Shown here: positions 1-6,575 of the stretch, one piece after another | Layout of the letters: every line of letters starts with the position of its first letter | Position numbering within the stretch: the first letter of the stretch is position 1 | Made by a program: the position numbers and the translations under genes | Notes under the pieces: generated by a model | The model's input: the letters and a program-made list of their open reading frames with translations, nothing else | Database searches by the model: none | What the model was told of the DNA's origin: nothing | Assembly: GCA_947178455.1 (NCBI GenBank) | Contig: CAMWYI010000061.1 | Span: 1-9,875, forward strand | Direction of reading: 5' to 3' | DNA: 9,875 bases | Source: an uncultured Alistipes sp. | GTDB lineage: Bacteria; Bacteroidota; Bacteroidia; Bacteroidales; Rikenellaceae

Positions 1-700
1 GTATTTCGGCTTCGACTTTTTCGCAGCCCGTCAGGTAGTTCAGGCCGCTTTGGAACAGAATCCGGCAGGCATCGTGTATTTCGCGGATGCGCTCCGGCGT
101 GAATCCGCGACGCGATAGCCCGATTTTGTTGATACCGGCGAAGCGCACCGTGTCGTTGCGCACGATGACATACGGCGGCAAATCCTGTCCCAGCAGCGTT
201 CCGCCCTGCATCATCGAGTGGGCGCCGATGCGCGTCCATTGGTGAATGGCGCAGTGGCCTCCGATGACGGCCCAGTCCTCTACATGCACCTCGCCCGCCA
301 GCGATACGCGGTTGGCTATCACGCAGTGGCTGCCGACTACGCAGTCGTGGCCCACATGCACATAGGCCATCAGCAGGTTGTGGTCGCCGATGACCGTTTT
401 TTCTTTTGAAGCCGTGCCGCGACTGATCGTGACGTATTCGCGGATGTCGTTGTAGTCGCCGATTTCGGCCGTCGTCTTTTCGCCTGCGAATTTCAGGTCT
501 TGGGGCAGACAGGCGACCGATGCCGCCGTGTGGATTTTGCACCCTTTGCCGATGCGGGCACCGTCGTGGATGACCGCACCCGGACCGATCCAGCAGTCGT
601 CGCCGATAACCACGTCGCCTGCGATGTAGGCGAACGGTTCGACCGTCACTCCCTTGCCCAGTTTGGCGTCGGGATGGATGTATGCCAACGGGCTTATCAT
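1..700 (-). CDS. lpxA: Acyl-ACP--UDP-N-acetylglucosamine O-acyltransferase (LpxA), partial (C-terminus beyond the left edge)
   Basis: LpxA is the cytoplasmic enzyme that moves a 3-hydroxyacyl chain from ACP to the 3-OH of UDP-GlcNAc, the first step of lipid A synthesis. The minus strand reads from an ATG at 700 to the window edge, giving 233 codons of a family usually near 255-262, so roughly 20-30 residues are missing. Left-handed beta-helix hexapeptide repeats run through most of the protein (for example IGDDCWIGPGAVI near residues 32-44). The segment NLLMAYVHVGHDC holds His115 and His118, matching E. coli His122 and the catalytic His125. HQWTRIGAH at 153-161 is the second family signature, and PQDLKFAGE (66-74) is also typical. 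Gly166 aligns with E. coli Gly173, the acyl-chain ruler residue; glycine there fits a long chain, as expected in Bacteroidales. The start codon overlaps the lpxC-fabZ stop as ATGA, which suggests translational coupling and fixes the start. Confidence 0.96.
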   Translation of the reverse strand, partial: MISPLAYIHPDAKLGKGVTVEPFAYIAGDVVIGDDCWIGPGAVIHDGARIGKGCKIHTAASVACLPQDLKFAGEKTTAEIGDYNDIREYVTISRGTASKEKTVIGDHNLLMAYVHVGHDCVVGSHCVIANRVSLAGEVHVEDWAVIGGHCAIHQWTRIGAHSMMQGGTLLGQDLPPYVIVRNDTVRFAGINKIGLSRRGFTPERIREIHDACRILFQSGLNYLTGCEKVEAEI

Positions 701-2100
701 TGCTCGTGCGATTTATTCTTGACGATTTGGGCCATCAGTTCGGCTTCGCAGGCGAGGGTTTCGCCGACGAATGTTTTGGCCTCGACATGGGCCACGCCGC
801 GACGGATAGGTTCCAGCAGATGAATCTCGAATTGCAACGTATCGCCCGGCACGACCTTGCGTTTGAACTTCACGTTGTCGATTTTCATGAAGTAGGTCGA
901 GTAGTTTTCGGGGTCGGGTACGGTGTTCAGCACCATGATGCCGCTGCACTGGGCCATCGCTTCGACGATGAGCACGCCCGGCATGACCGGTTCTTCGGGG
1001 AAGTGGCCCACGAAGAAAGGTTCGTTCATCGTCACGTTCTTGATACCGGCCACCGACGTCGCGTCGCAGTGGAAAATGCGGTCTACCAGCAGGAACGGCG
1101 GACGGTGCGGCAGCATCTTCCGTATGGCGTTGATGTCATAGAGCGCCGGTTTGCGGCAGTCGTATTGGTAGCGGGGTTTTTCGCCGCCCTTGCGGATAGT
1201 CTGTTTCAGCTGTTTCATGAACTCCGTGTTGGCGAAGTGGCCCGGACGGGTCGCCCACACACGGCCTTTGATGCGCACGCCCAGCAGCGCGAAGTCGCCC
1301 AGCAGGTCGAGCAGCTTGTGTCGTGCCAGCTCGTTGTTGCAGCGCAGTTCCAGATTGTTCAGATACCCCGATTTGATTTCGATGTCGGGTTTGTTGAACA
1401 GCTTTTTCAGATGCGCCATTTGCTCTTCGGGCACGGGATTTTCCACCACCACGATAGCGTTGTCCAAGTCGCCGCCTTTGATGAGGTTCATCTTCATGAG
1501 CGGTTCCAGCTCGTGCAGGAAGACGAACGTACGGCATGGCGCGATTTTCGCGGCATAGTCGTCGTCGGGCGAGAGCGTGGCATACTGGTTGCCGATGACT
1601 TTCGAGTTGTAATCCACGTGCACCGACACCGAGAACTCGTCGTCGGGGTAGAGGATGACGGCCACGCCCTTTTCGGGAATGGTGTAGACCTGTTTTTCGG
1701 TCACGTGATAGTATTTGCGTTCGGCGGCCTGTTCGACCGTGCCCGTCGCGGTGATCGCTGCGGCATATTCGCGGGCCGAACCGTCCAAAATGGGCGTTTC
1801 GGGTGCGTCGATGTCGATAACGGCATTGTCGACGCCCAGCGTCCAGAGTGCCGAGATGATGTGCTCGACGGTCGATACGCGGTTGCCTCCCGCTTCGAGG
1901 GTCGTGCCGCGCGAGGTGTCGACCACATAGTCGCACAGCGCGGGGATGACCGGCTGGCCTTCGAGGTCGATGCGGCGGAAGACGATGCCCGTATCGGGGT
2001 CGGCGGGCCGCACGGTCATATGGACGCTGGCCCCCGTGTGCAATCCTTTGCCGGAAAATTCGATGGGCGCGTTGAGCGTCTGTTGGTTGGTTGTAGCCAT
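697..2100 (-). CDS. lpxC/fabZ: Bifunctional UDP-3-O-acyl-N-acetylglucosamine deacetylase / 3-hydroxyacyl-ACP dehydratase (LpxC-FabZ fusion)
   Basis: This 467-residue fusion joins the committed lipid A step (LpxC, zinc-dependent deacetylation of UDP-3-O-acyl-GlcNAc) to the FabZ dehydratase of fatty acid elongation. The LpxC part is about residues 1-305. It shows the zinc ligands His80 (TVEHIISAL), His261 and Asp265 (ARHKLLDLLGDF), the catalytic base Glu79 and the catalytic His288 (RPGHF). The FabZ part is about residues 320-467. MLPHRPPFLLVDRI opens it, His366 (VGHFPEEPVMPG) and Glu380 (VEAMAQ) are the catalytic pair, and the hot-dog fold follows. Both active sites look intact. The fusion is well known in Bacteroidetes. 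The start MATTNQQTLNAPIEFSGKGLHTG matches the family N-terminus; no Shine-Dalgarno is visible, as usual in this phylum. lpxA follows with a 4-base overlap. lpxD, often the upstream neighbour in Bacteroidales, is not here, because a divergent gene begins 135 bases upstream. Confidence 0.98.
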   Translation of the reverse strand: MATTNQQTLNAPIEFSGKGLHTGASVHMTVRPADPDTGIVFRRIDLEGQPVIPALCDYVVDTSRGTTLEAGGNRVSTVEHIISALWTLGVDNAVIDIDAPETPILDGSAREYAAAITATGTVEQAAERKYYHVTEKQVYTIPEKGVAVILYPDDEFSVSVHVDYNSKVIGNQYATLSPDDDYAAKIAPCRTFVFLHELEPLMKMNLIKGGDLDNAIVVVENPVPEEQMAHLKKLFNKPDIEIKSGYLNNLELRCNNELARHKLLDLLGDFALLGVRIKGRVWATRPGHFANTEFMKQLKQTIRKGGEKPRYQYDCRKPALYDINAIRKMLPHRPPFLLVDRIFHCDATSVAGIKNVTMNEPFFVGHFPEEPVMPGVLIVEAMAQCSGIMVLNTVPDPENYSTYFMKIDNVKFKRKVVPGDTLQFEIHLLEPIRRGVAHVEAKTFVGETLACEAELMAQIVKNKSHEQ

Positions 2101-2179
2101 AGTATGGATGCTGTTGTTTTCTGTAATTTTTCCGTTGCATCCGCTCCGTGACGGGCGGGACAGCCGGATTTTATTTTCG

Positions 2180-2187
2180 CAAAGATA
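2180..2187 (-). promoter_or_regulatory. -7 box (TATCTTTG) for the lpxC-fabZ / lpxA operon
   Basis: On the minus strand TATCTTTG matches the Bacteroidetes housekeeping -7 consensus TAnnTTTG. It lies about 80 bases before the lpxC-fabZ start, so a leader of roughly 70 bases is expected. No clear TTTG -33 element is seen at the usual 19-21 base spacing; a TTTG is present only 11 bases upstream. The site lies in an AT-rich pocket within GC-rich DNA. Confidence 0.6.
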
Positions 2188-2218
2188 GCAAAAATCGCCA
2201 AAAAAAACTATTTTTGCT
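2187..2218. repeat. 9-bp inverted repeat between the divergent promoters
   Basis: AGCAAAAAT at 2187-2195 and ATTTTTGCT at 2210-2218 are perfect reverse complements separated by 14 bases, including an A-tract. The right arm overlaps the plus-strand -7 box, and the left arm starts at the edge of the minus-strand -7 box. It could be an operator for a dimeric regulator, or it could follow simply from two facing promoters in AT-rich DNA. Confidence 0.5.
2209..2216 (+). promoter_or_regulatory. -7 box (TATTTTTG) for the TonB-like gene and antiporter
   Basis: TATTTTTG matches TAnnTTTG on the plus strand and ends 19 bases before the ATG at 2236, implying a very short leader. A recognisable TTTG -33 element at standard spacing is absent. 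The antiporter, 42 bases behind the TonB-like gene, has no promoter-like box of its own and probably shares this one. Confidence 0.5.
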
Positions 2219-2235
2219 GAAATTTACAACCGAAC

Positions 2236-3036
2236 ATGACTGAAAACCTGCCGGATCGAACACCGAGACCGCCGCGCCGTGCGCGGTTGCAGTTGCCGTT
2301 CGACGGACGCAAAGCCGATGCCGGAACGTGGACTTACGACCACCGCATCGGGTTGTGTGCGACGGTCATCGCCTACTTGGTGTTGATGATCGTTTTCGTG
2401 TCGTCGCGCATCGTCGTCGGACGCAAACCGGCCGAGCAGGGCATGTTCATCGACTTGCAGACGTTGGCCGAGCTCGAACGCGAGCGCGACCGGTTGCAGC
2501 AGGAGTTGCTCGACCGGCAGGCGGAGCAGGTCGACTGGGGGAGCGTCCGCAATCTGGTCTCCAACGAAAATTCGTTGAACGAGCATTTGCAGGACGATCG
2601 CGGCACCGATGCCGCCGAGCTCAACGATGCGGCGGCCGACGCGCAGGAGCGCATGCGGGCCAACCGCGAGGCCTACGAACAGGGCCTCGCCGAGGAACAG
2701 GCCATCCGCGACCGCAAGGGCACGTCCGACGGCGAGGAACATCGCGACGCGAAGGTGAAGGGCACCGTGACGGTCTCGTTTTCGTTCGTCGACCCCGTGC
2801 GGACGGGGCGTCATATCGAGATTCCCGCCTACCTGTGCGAGGGCGGCGGCGAGGTGGTCGTCGCGGCGGCTATCGACCGCAGCGGCAAGGTGATTTCGGC
2901 CCATGTGAAATCCGGCGGCGACGCCTGCATGCGCGACGCGGCTTTGCGGTCGGCGCGTGTCTCGACATTTAACATCGACGAAACCGCACCGGCCAAACAG
3001 ACCGGCACGATTACCTATATTTTTATACCGCAATGA
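2236..3036 (+). CDS. Membrane-anchored TonB-like protein (energy-transducer family)
   Basis: This 266-residue protein has a basic, proline-rich cytoplasmic N-terminus (1-38) and a single membrane span at about 39-61 (rich in Leu, Val, Ile and Met). A long charged, heptad-like segment follows (about 72-160; many Glu, Arg, Gln and Leu), likely coiled coil in the periplasm. The C-terminal region, about 195-266, has the TonB C-terminal pattern: IPAYLCEGGGEVVV, then IDRSGKVISAHVKSGG, then AALRSARVSTF, then GTITYIFIP at the end. TonB proteins pass proton-motive force from ExbBD to outer-membrane TonB-dependent transporters. Here no exbB or exbD is adjacent and the usual Pro-Lys/Pro-Glu linker is replaced by the helical segment, so the partner is unknown. 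Cys201 and Cys231 could form a periplasmic disulfide. The alternative is a TonB-domain protein with a structural role. The start is the first ATG after the -7 box and gives a good inside-positive topology. Confidence 0.75.
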   Translation: MTENLPDRTPRPPRRARLQLPFDGRKADAGTWTYDHRIGLCATVIAYLVLMIVFVSSRIVVGRKPAEQGMFIDLQTLAELERERDRLQQELLDRQAEQVDWGSVRNLVSNENSLNEHLQDDRGTDAAELNDAAADAQERMRANREAYEQGLAEEQAIRDRKGTSDGEEHRDAKVKGTVTVSFSFVDPVRTGRHIEIPAYLCEGGGEVVVAAAIDRSGKVISAHVKSGGDACMRDAALRSARVSTFNIDETAPAKQTGTITYIFIPQ

Positions 3037-3078
3037 TGCGCCTGCGGGTGCGATTGTTGCTCAAAGAAGCGATTAAGT

Positions 3079-4575
3079 ATGGAACTCAGTATCAGCAGCG
3101 AAAATTTCGTGCTCGTAGGAGCGTTGTTGCTCTTCGTGGCCGTCGTGGCCGGTAAGGTGGCCTATCGGTTCGGGGCTCCTGCCTTGTTGCTCTTTTTGGG
3201 CGTCGGCATGTTGTTCGGGTGGGAACTCATCTCCTACCGGTCGATGGACATGACGCAGTTCATCGGCATGATTGCCTTGTGTATCATCCTCTTTACGGGC
3301 GGTATGGACACCAAATTCTTCGAAATCAAGCCTGTCCTCGCCCCCGGTATCGTGTTGGCCACCGTCGGGGTGTTGTTCACGGCACTTATCATGGCTCTGT
3401 TCGTGTGGCTCATTGCGCCGTCGGTGGGCATCGAAATGCCTTTCGTGCTGGCACTGTTACTGGCTGCCACGATGTCTTCGACCGACTCGGCGTCGGTCTT
3501 CTCCATTCTCCGAAGTAAAAAACAGGGCCTGCACCAGCATCTGCGGCCGTTGTTGGAGTTGGAGAGCGGTTCCAACGACCCGATGGCTTACATGCTCACC
3601 GTGTTGTTGATCGGGGTCGTGTCGCAGGGCAGCGGCACGGGCGGTTGGGGATTCAGCGTCCTGATGTTCGTCGTCCAGATGGTCGTCGGCGCCGTGTCGG
3701 GTTACCTCATCGGACGGTTGGCCGTGCTGACGATTAACCGCATCAATGTCGATAACAAGTCGTTGTATTCGGTGCTGTTGCTGGCGTTCATCTTCTTCTC
3801 GTTCGCCTTTACCGACCTCATGCACGGCAACGGTTATTTGGCCGTTTACATTTCGGGACTGGTCGTCGGTAACCACAAATTGACGCGCAAACGTGCCCTG
3901 ACTGTCTTTTTCGACGGTTTCACGTGGCTGATGCAAATCATCATGTTCCTCACGTTGGGACTTTTCGTCAATACCGAAGAGCTCTTCGCGCCCGAAACCT
4001 TGATTCTCGGCCTCGCCGTCGGTGGATTCATGATTCTTTTCGCCCGTCCCGTTTCGGTGTTCGCGTGCCTGCTGCCTTTCCGACGCTTCTCGGCCAAAGC
4101 GCGGCTCTATGTTTCGTGGGTCGGCTTGCGCGGTGCCGTGCCGATTCTGTTCGCTATCTATCCGATGATTGCGGGGGTCGAGTACGCCGACCTGCTCTTC
4201 AACGTCGTCTTCATTTCGACCATCATTTCGCTCGCTGTGCAGGGTACGACGGTCAGCAGCATGGCCAATTTCTTGGGATTGGCGTGCGTGCACCGCGAGG
4301 CTTCGTTCGACGTCAACCTTTCCGACGACGTGAAATCGGCCCTTATCGAAATCGAGGTCAACGATACGATTCTGCAACACAGCAACACGTTGCAGGGCCT
4401 TTCGCTACCCGAAAATACGCTGGTGATGATGATTTTCCGCAGCGGGGACTATTTCGTGCCGAAAGGCAAGACCGAGCTGCAGTTGGGCGACAAGCTGCTG
4501 CTCATCTCCGACCGCAGCGAGGAACTCGCCCTCTCGTTCCGTGACTTGGGCATCGACGACGCGATGTCGTTGTAG
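3079..4575 (+). CDS. nhaP2: CPA1-family potassium/proton antiporter (NhaP2/CvrA-like) with TrkA-C domain
   Basis: This inner-membrane cation:proton antiporter (498 residues) probably exports K+ or Na+ in exchange for H+ and so helps control pH and ion balance. About 12-13 hydrophobic spans fill residues 8-400. Family motifs are SSTDSASVFSILR (133-145, the transport-site span), LLELESGSNDPMAYMLT with Asn166-Asp167 (the CPA1 ND pair), and the GLRGAVPILFAIYP segment (349-362). Residues from about 415 to 490 form a soluble TrkA-C domain (IEIEVNDT, then LPENTLVMMIFRSG, then LQLGDKLLLI), a likely ligand-sensing regulatory unit. E. coli NhaP2 is near 578 residues; this protein ends soon after TrkA-C and lacks its further C-terminal region. 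It lies 42 bases after the TonB-like gene, probably in one transcript. AAAGAAG nine bases before the ATG is a possible weak ribosome site. Ion specificity cannot be read from sequence. Confidence 0.92.
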   Translation: MELSISSENFVLVGALLLFVAVVAGKVAYRFGAPALLLFLGVGMLFGWELISYRSMDMTQFIGMIALCIILFTGGMDTKFFEIKPVLAPGIVLATVGVLFTALIMALFVWLIAPSVGIEMPFVLALLLAATMSSTDSASVFSILRSKKQGLHQHLRPLLELESGSNDPMAYMLTVLLIGVVSQGSGTGGWGFSVLMFVVQMVVGAVSGYLIGRLAVLTINRINVDNKSLYSVLLLAFIFFSFAFTDLMHGNGYLAVYISGLVVGNHKLTRKRALTVFFDGFTWLMQIIMFLTLGLFVNTEELFAPETLILGLAVGGFMILFARPVSVFACLLPFRRFSAKARLYVSWVGLRGAVPILFAIYPMIAGVEYADLLFNVVFISTIISLAVQGTTVSSMANFLGLACVHREASFDVNLSDDVKSALIEIEVNDTILQHSNTLQGLSLPENTLVMMIFRSGDYFVPKGKTELQLGDKLLLISDRSEELALSFRDLGIDDAMSL

Positions 4576-4576
4576 C

Positions 4577-4659
4577 CCCGTTCTCGGGAAAAATTCCGCC
4601 TTTTTGCAAATCGGGCATACGAATAAATTGCCCGTTCGTGATGAAAATCCGCCTGTTCG
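4577..4659. repeat. Imperfect direct repeat in the intergenic region
   Basis: 4577-4606 and 4631-4659 align at about 22 of 30 positions with one gap. They share CCCGTTC, then AAAA, then TCCGCCT. The start-to-start spacing is 54 bases. It may be a diverged duplication or a paired protein-binding site; chance is possible. Confidence 0.35.
4585..4606 (+). terminator. Weak terminator-like hairpin after the antiporter
   Basis: Ten bases after the antiporter stop, CGGGAAAAATTCCG can fold into a short stem with a three-base loop and one bulge, followed by CC and five T residues (4601-4605). The stem is short, so termination would be inefficient. The next gene has its own -7 box, which supports a transcript boundary near here. 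Confidence 0.3.
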
Positions 4660-4669
4660 TTGAATTTAT

Positions 4670-4700
4670 TTTCATTCTTCGGATATTGGGCGTACTTTTG
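4670..4700 (+). promoter_or_regulatory. Promoter of the lipoprotein operon (-7 box TACTTTTG at 4693-4700)
   Basis: TACTTTTG matches the TAnnTTTG consensus exactly. TTTC at 4670-4673, 19 bases upstream, is a three-of-four match to the TTTG -33 element. Transcription would begin near 4707, which rules out the in-frame ATG at 4660 as the translation start. No comparable box is seen before the three downstream lipoprotein genes, so all four are probably driven from here. Confidence 0.65.
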
Positions 4701-4734
4701 CGGTACTTGTGATAGAATGAGTTACCGATCAGTC

Positions 4735-6561
4735 ATGAATTTTTTGCATCGCTTGTTCACTTGCGCCGCTCTGTGCGGTTCGGTCGCTTGCAGTGAGAAC
4801 GGCCTCGACTTCGAGTCCGCCGCTCCCGAGCAGCAGCTCCGCACGGTGGTGATCGGGTGTGCCGGCATCGACATAACGACCCGTACCGAAATCGACGACC
4901 GCTTGGGCGTGCGTTGGGTTTCGGGCGACAGCATCCGCCTTTGGGCCCGCGAATCCGGCGCCGGTGCGCCGTTCGCTTTGGAAAACATCCCGTTCGTCTT
5001 CGATTATTATTCGCCTCAGTTCAAACAGGCCGCTTTCACGGGACACAGGGTCGATATGTCCGGCTTCGATTCCGGCCGCCGGTACGATTATTTCGCCGTT
5101 TCGCCTACGCCCGTGTCCGTCGTGGGTACATCGGCTACTTTCGATATTCCCGCCGTGCAGTCGGGCGAGTTCAACAGCGGTTGCGACATCATGACCGCAC
5201 AGCTGACCGACGCAGCGGCATTGGAGGAGGGCGACACCAACTGGTCGATTCGCCTGCCGTTCAAGCACCACGTGCACGTGCTCAAAATCACGATTCCGAG
5301 CAACCGGTTGGAATCGCCCAAGTTCCCCAAACAGGAGGAGCCTATCCGCTCCATCGAGCTTACATTCCCCGACCTCGTTACCGGTCGGTTGACGGTCGAT
5401 GCCACCGGCGCGACCGAGCCCGTGTTTACTCCGGTCGAGGGGGGCAACGTGCTGACCTTGCGCTTCGACCAGCCCAAACGGGCGGGCGACGTCGTGTATG
5501 CGTTCATCGCACGGCAGGAGCCTTTGTCGGGCGACGGAAAGGTCATCATCAAGGCGACCGGTGCTTCGGGCGGCGACAAACCGTGCGTTTCGGTCGACCG
5601 GACGTTCACCAAGACCCGCGAATTTACGCGCGGAGCCGTTACGACGCTCAATTACAACATTCCCGAACGGTACCGGTGTACCAAAATCCTCTTCTCGTTG
5701 GCCGAAAAGGCGGGCGGCGAGGCTCCCGACCGTGCGATTACGAATGCCAACGGATACGGTTGGGGTACGTTGGGCGAGCCGATTGAATCGTTCCGCATCG
5801 TCGACAAAGCGACTGGCGAGGAGTTGTCCGAATCGGCGTTCGTCTGCGACCACGTTGCGAACCGATACGAAATCACCTGCGTGGACGAGGGTGCCCACAC
5901 GGCGTTCATCCAGCGGTATGCCGGCAGAGAGTGCATCGCCAAACTGACTTCGGCCAGCGCCGAGGTCGAATACCCGTTCACTCTGCCCGCGCTCGAAGCG
6001 GAGGTCGAAAATATGATTCCTGCACTCGAAGTGCCCTATCTGTTCGAGGAGGATTTCAGCGGGTTGAGCGGAAATTTCGAGGTGGAAACGTCCAACAAAA
6101 ATCTCGATGACCTCGGACTTGCGGGGTGGAATGCCGAATCTCGGAGCAAGGGATATAGCGGCGTTTGTGTGAGCCTGCGCTCCTATTCCCATATCGGTGG
6201 TCCCTATCAGTCCCGTATAAACGGTTGCCCGTTGAGTGCCGTCAAGCAAGGGTGTACGGTGACGATAAATCTGGAATTTTATGCGGATTGGAAGCAAAAT
6301 TCCGCTAAAACGATGTCTCTGAAAGCGGGACGCACATCCGGAACCGGACTCGGAACGGCGATAGAATGCGTAGAGGGAGCCATCCCGATGGAAAATAATC
6401 CCAGTGCGTCGTCGACTTATATTCCTACATTGCGTCGAGTCACGGTTGCGGATTACACGTGCGACCAACGCATCGCGTGGGAAACGGATGCCTCGAACAA
6501 CGGCATGTTCAAATACGAAGATTTGTTTATCGACAACATCCGAATGTCGATTGCCCATTGA
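4735..6561 (+). CDS. Fimbrillin-family lipoprotein with C-terminal beta-sandwich-like domain
   Basis: This 608-residue predicted outer-membrane lipoprotein has signal MNFLHRLFTCAALCGSVAC with the lipobox Cys at 19. Residues about 30-305 carry the Bacteroidales fimbrillin (Mfa/FimA-like) pattern: W61...GD (64-65), DYFAVSP (118-124), Gln142, DIMTA (151-155) and LPFKHH (174-179). A second beta-rich part follows (306-425). From about 433, PYLFEEDFSG begins a roughly 175-residue region ending in YEDLFIDNIRMSI, the look of a jelly-roll domain of the kind that often binds carbohydrate in Bacteroidetes surface proteins; I cannot name the family. ITTRTE at 47-52 resembles the TR(A) processing site of fimbrillins. 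The in-frame ATG at 4717 is a second plausible start, while 4660 lies upstream of the promoter. GC content drops in the C-terminal part (about 52% over 6121-6540, estimated by hand). The next gene starts 14 bases on. A pilus tip or adhesin role is inference. Confidence 0.75.
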   Translation: MNFLHRLFTCAALCGSVACSENGLDFESAAPEQQLRTVVIGCAGIDITTRTEIDDRLGVRWVSGDSIRLWARESGAGAPFALENIPFVFDYYSPQFKQAAFTGHRVDMSGFDSGRRYDYFAVSPTPVSVVGTSATFDIPAVQSGEFNSGCDIMTAQLTDAAALEEGDTNWSIRLPFKHHVHVLKITIPSNRLESPKFPKQEEPIRSIELTFPDLVTGRLTVDATGATEPVFTPVEGGNVLTLRFDQPKRAGDVVYAFIARQEPLSGDGKVIIKATGASGGDKPCVSVDRTFTKTREFTRGAVTTLNYNIPERYRCTKILFSLAEKAGGEAPDRAITNANGYGWGTLGEPIESFRIVDKATGEELSESAFVCDHVANRYEITCVDEGAHTAFIQRYAGRECIAKLTSASAEVEYPFTLPALEAEVENMIPALEVPYLFEEDFSGLSGNFEVETSNKNLDDLGLAGWNAESRSKGYSGVCVSLRSYSHIGGPYQSRINGCPLSAVKQGCTVTINLEFYADWKQNSAKTMSLKAGRTSGTGLGTAIECVEGAIPMENNPSASSTYIPTLRRVTVADYTCDQRIAWETDASNNGMFKYEDLFIDNIRMSIAH

Positions 6562-6575
6562 TTGAATACACGACG

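Noticed and set aside
682..2151. Long open frame (489 codons) on the plus strand opposite lpxC-fabZ
   Set aside because: It is antisense to a gene with two intact catalytic domains. Its product is rich in His, Val, Arg and Phe with no recognisable domain, as expected from a GC-rich antisense frame.
4612..4634. Perfect 6-bp inverted repeat CGGGCA / TGCCCG with an 11-base loop
   Set aside because: As a terminator it lacks a following T-run, and the loop is long for the stem; kept only as a possible binding site.
4660..4734. Upstream in-frame start for the fimbrillin-like gene
   Set aside because: The -7 box at 4693-4700 lies inside this extension, so it would not be in the transcript; the later start gives a clean lipoprotein signal.
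5269..5280. 12-bp perfect palindrome CACGTGCACGTG
   Set aside because: It encodes alternating His and Val in a conserved strand of the fimbrillin-like protein, so the symmetry follows from the codons and needs no regulatory explanation.
4729..6558. 609-codon open frame on the minus strand spanning the whole fimbrillin-like gene
   Set aside because: The length comes from codon choice on the sense strand, which rarely uses codons whose complement is a stop. The product is Arg-rich with no signal peptide or domain, and the sense strand has a lipobox and family motifs.
6459..6575. Upstream in-frame start for the second lipoprotein
   Set aside because: It would overlap the preceding gene by about 100 bases and bury the signal peptide behind a charged, non-hydrophobic stretch.
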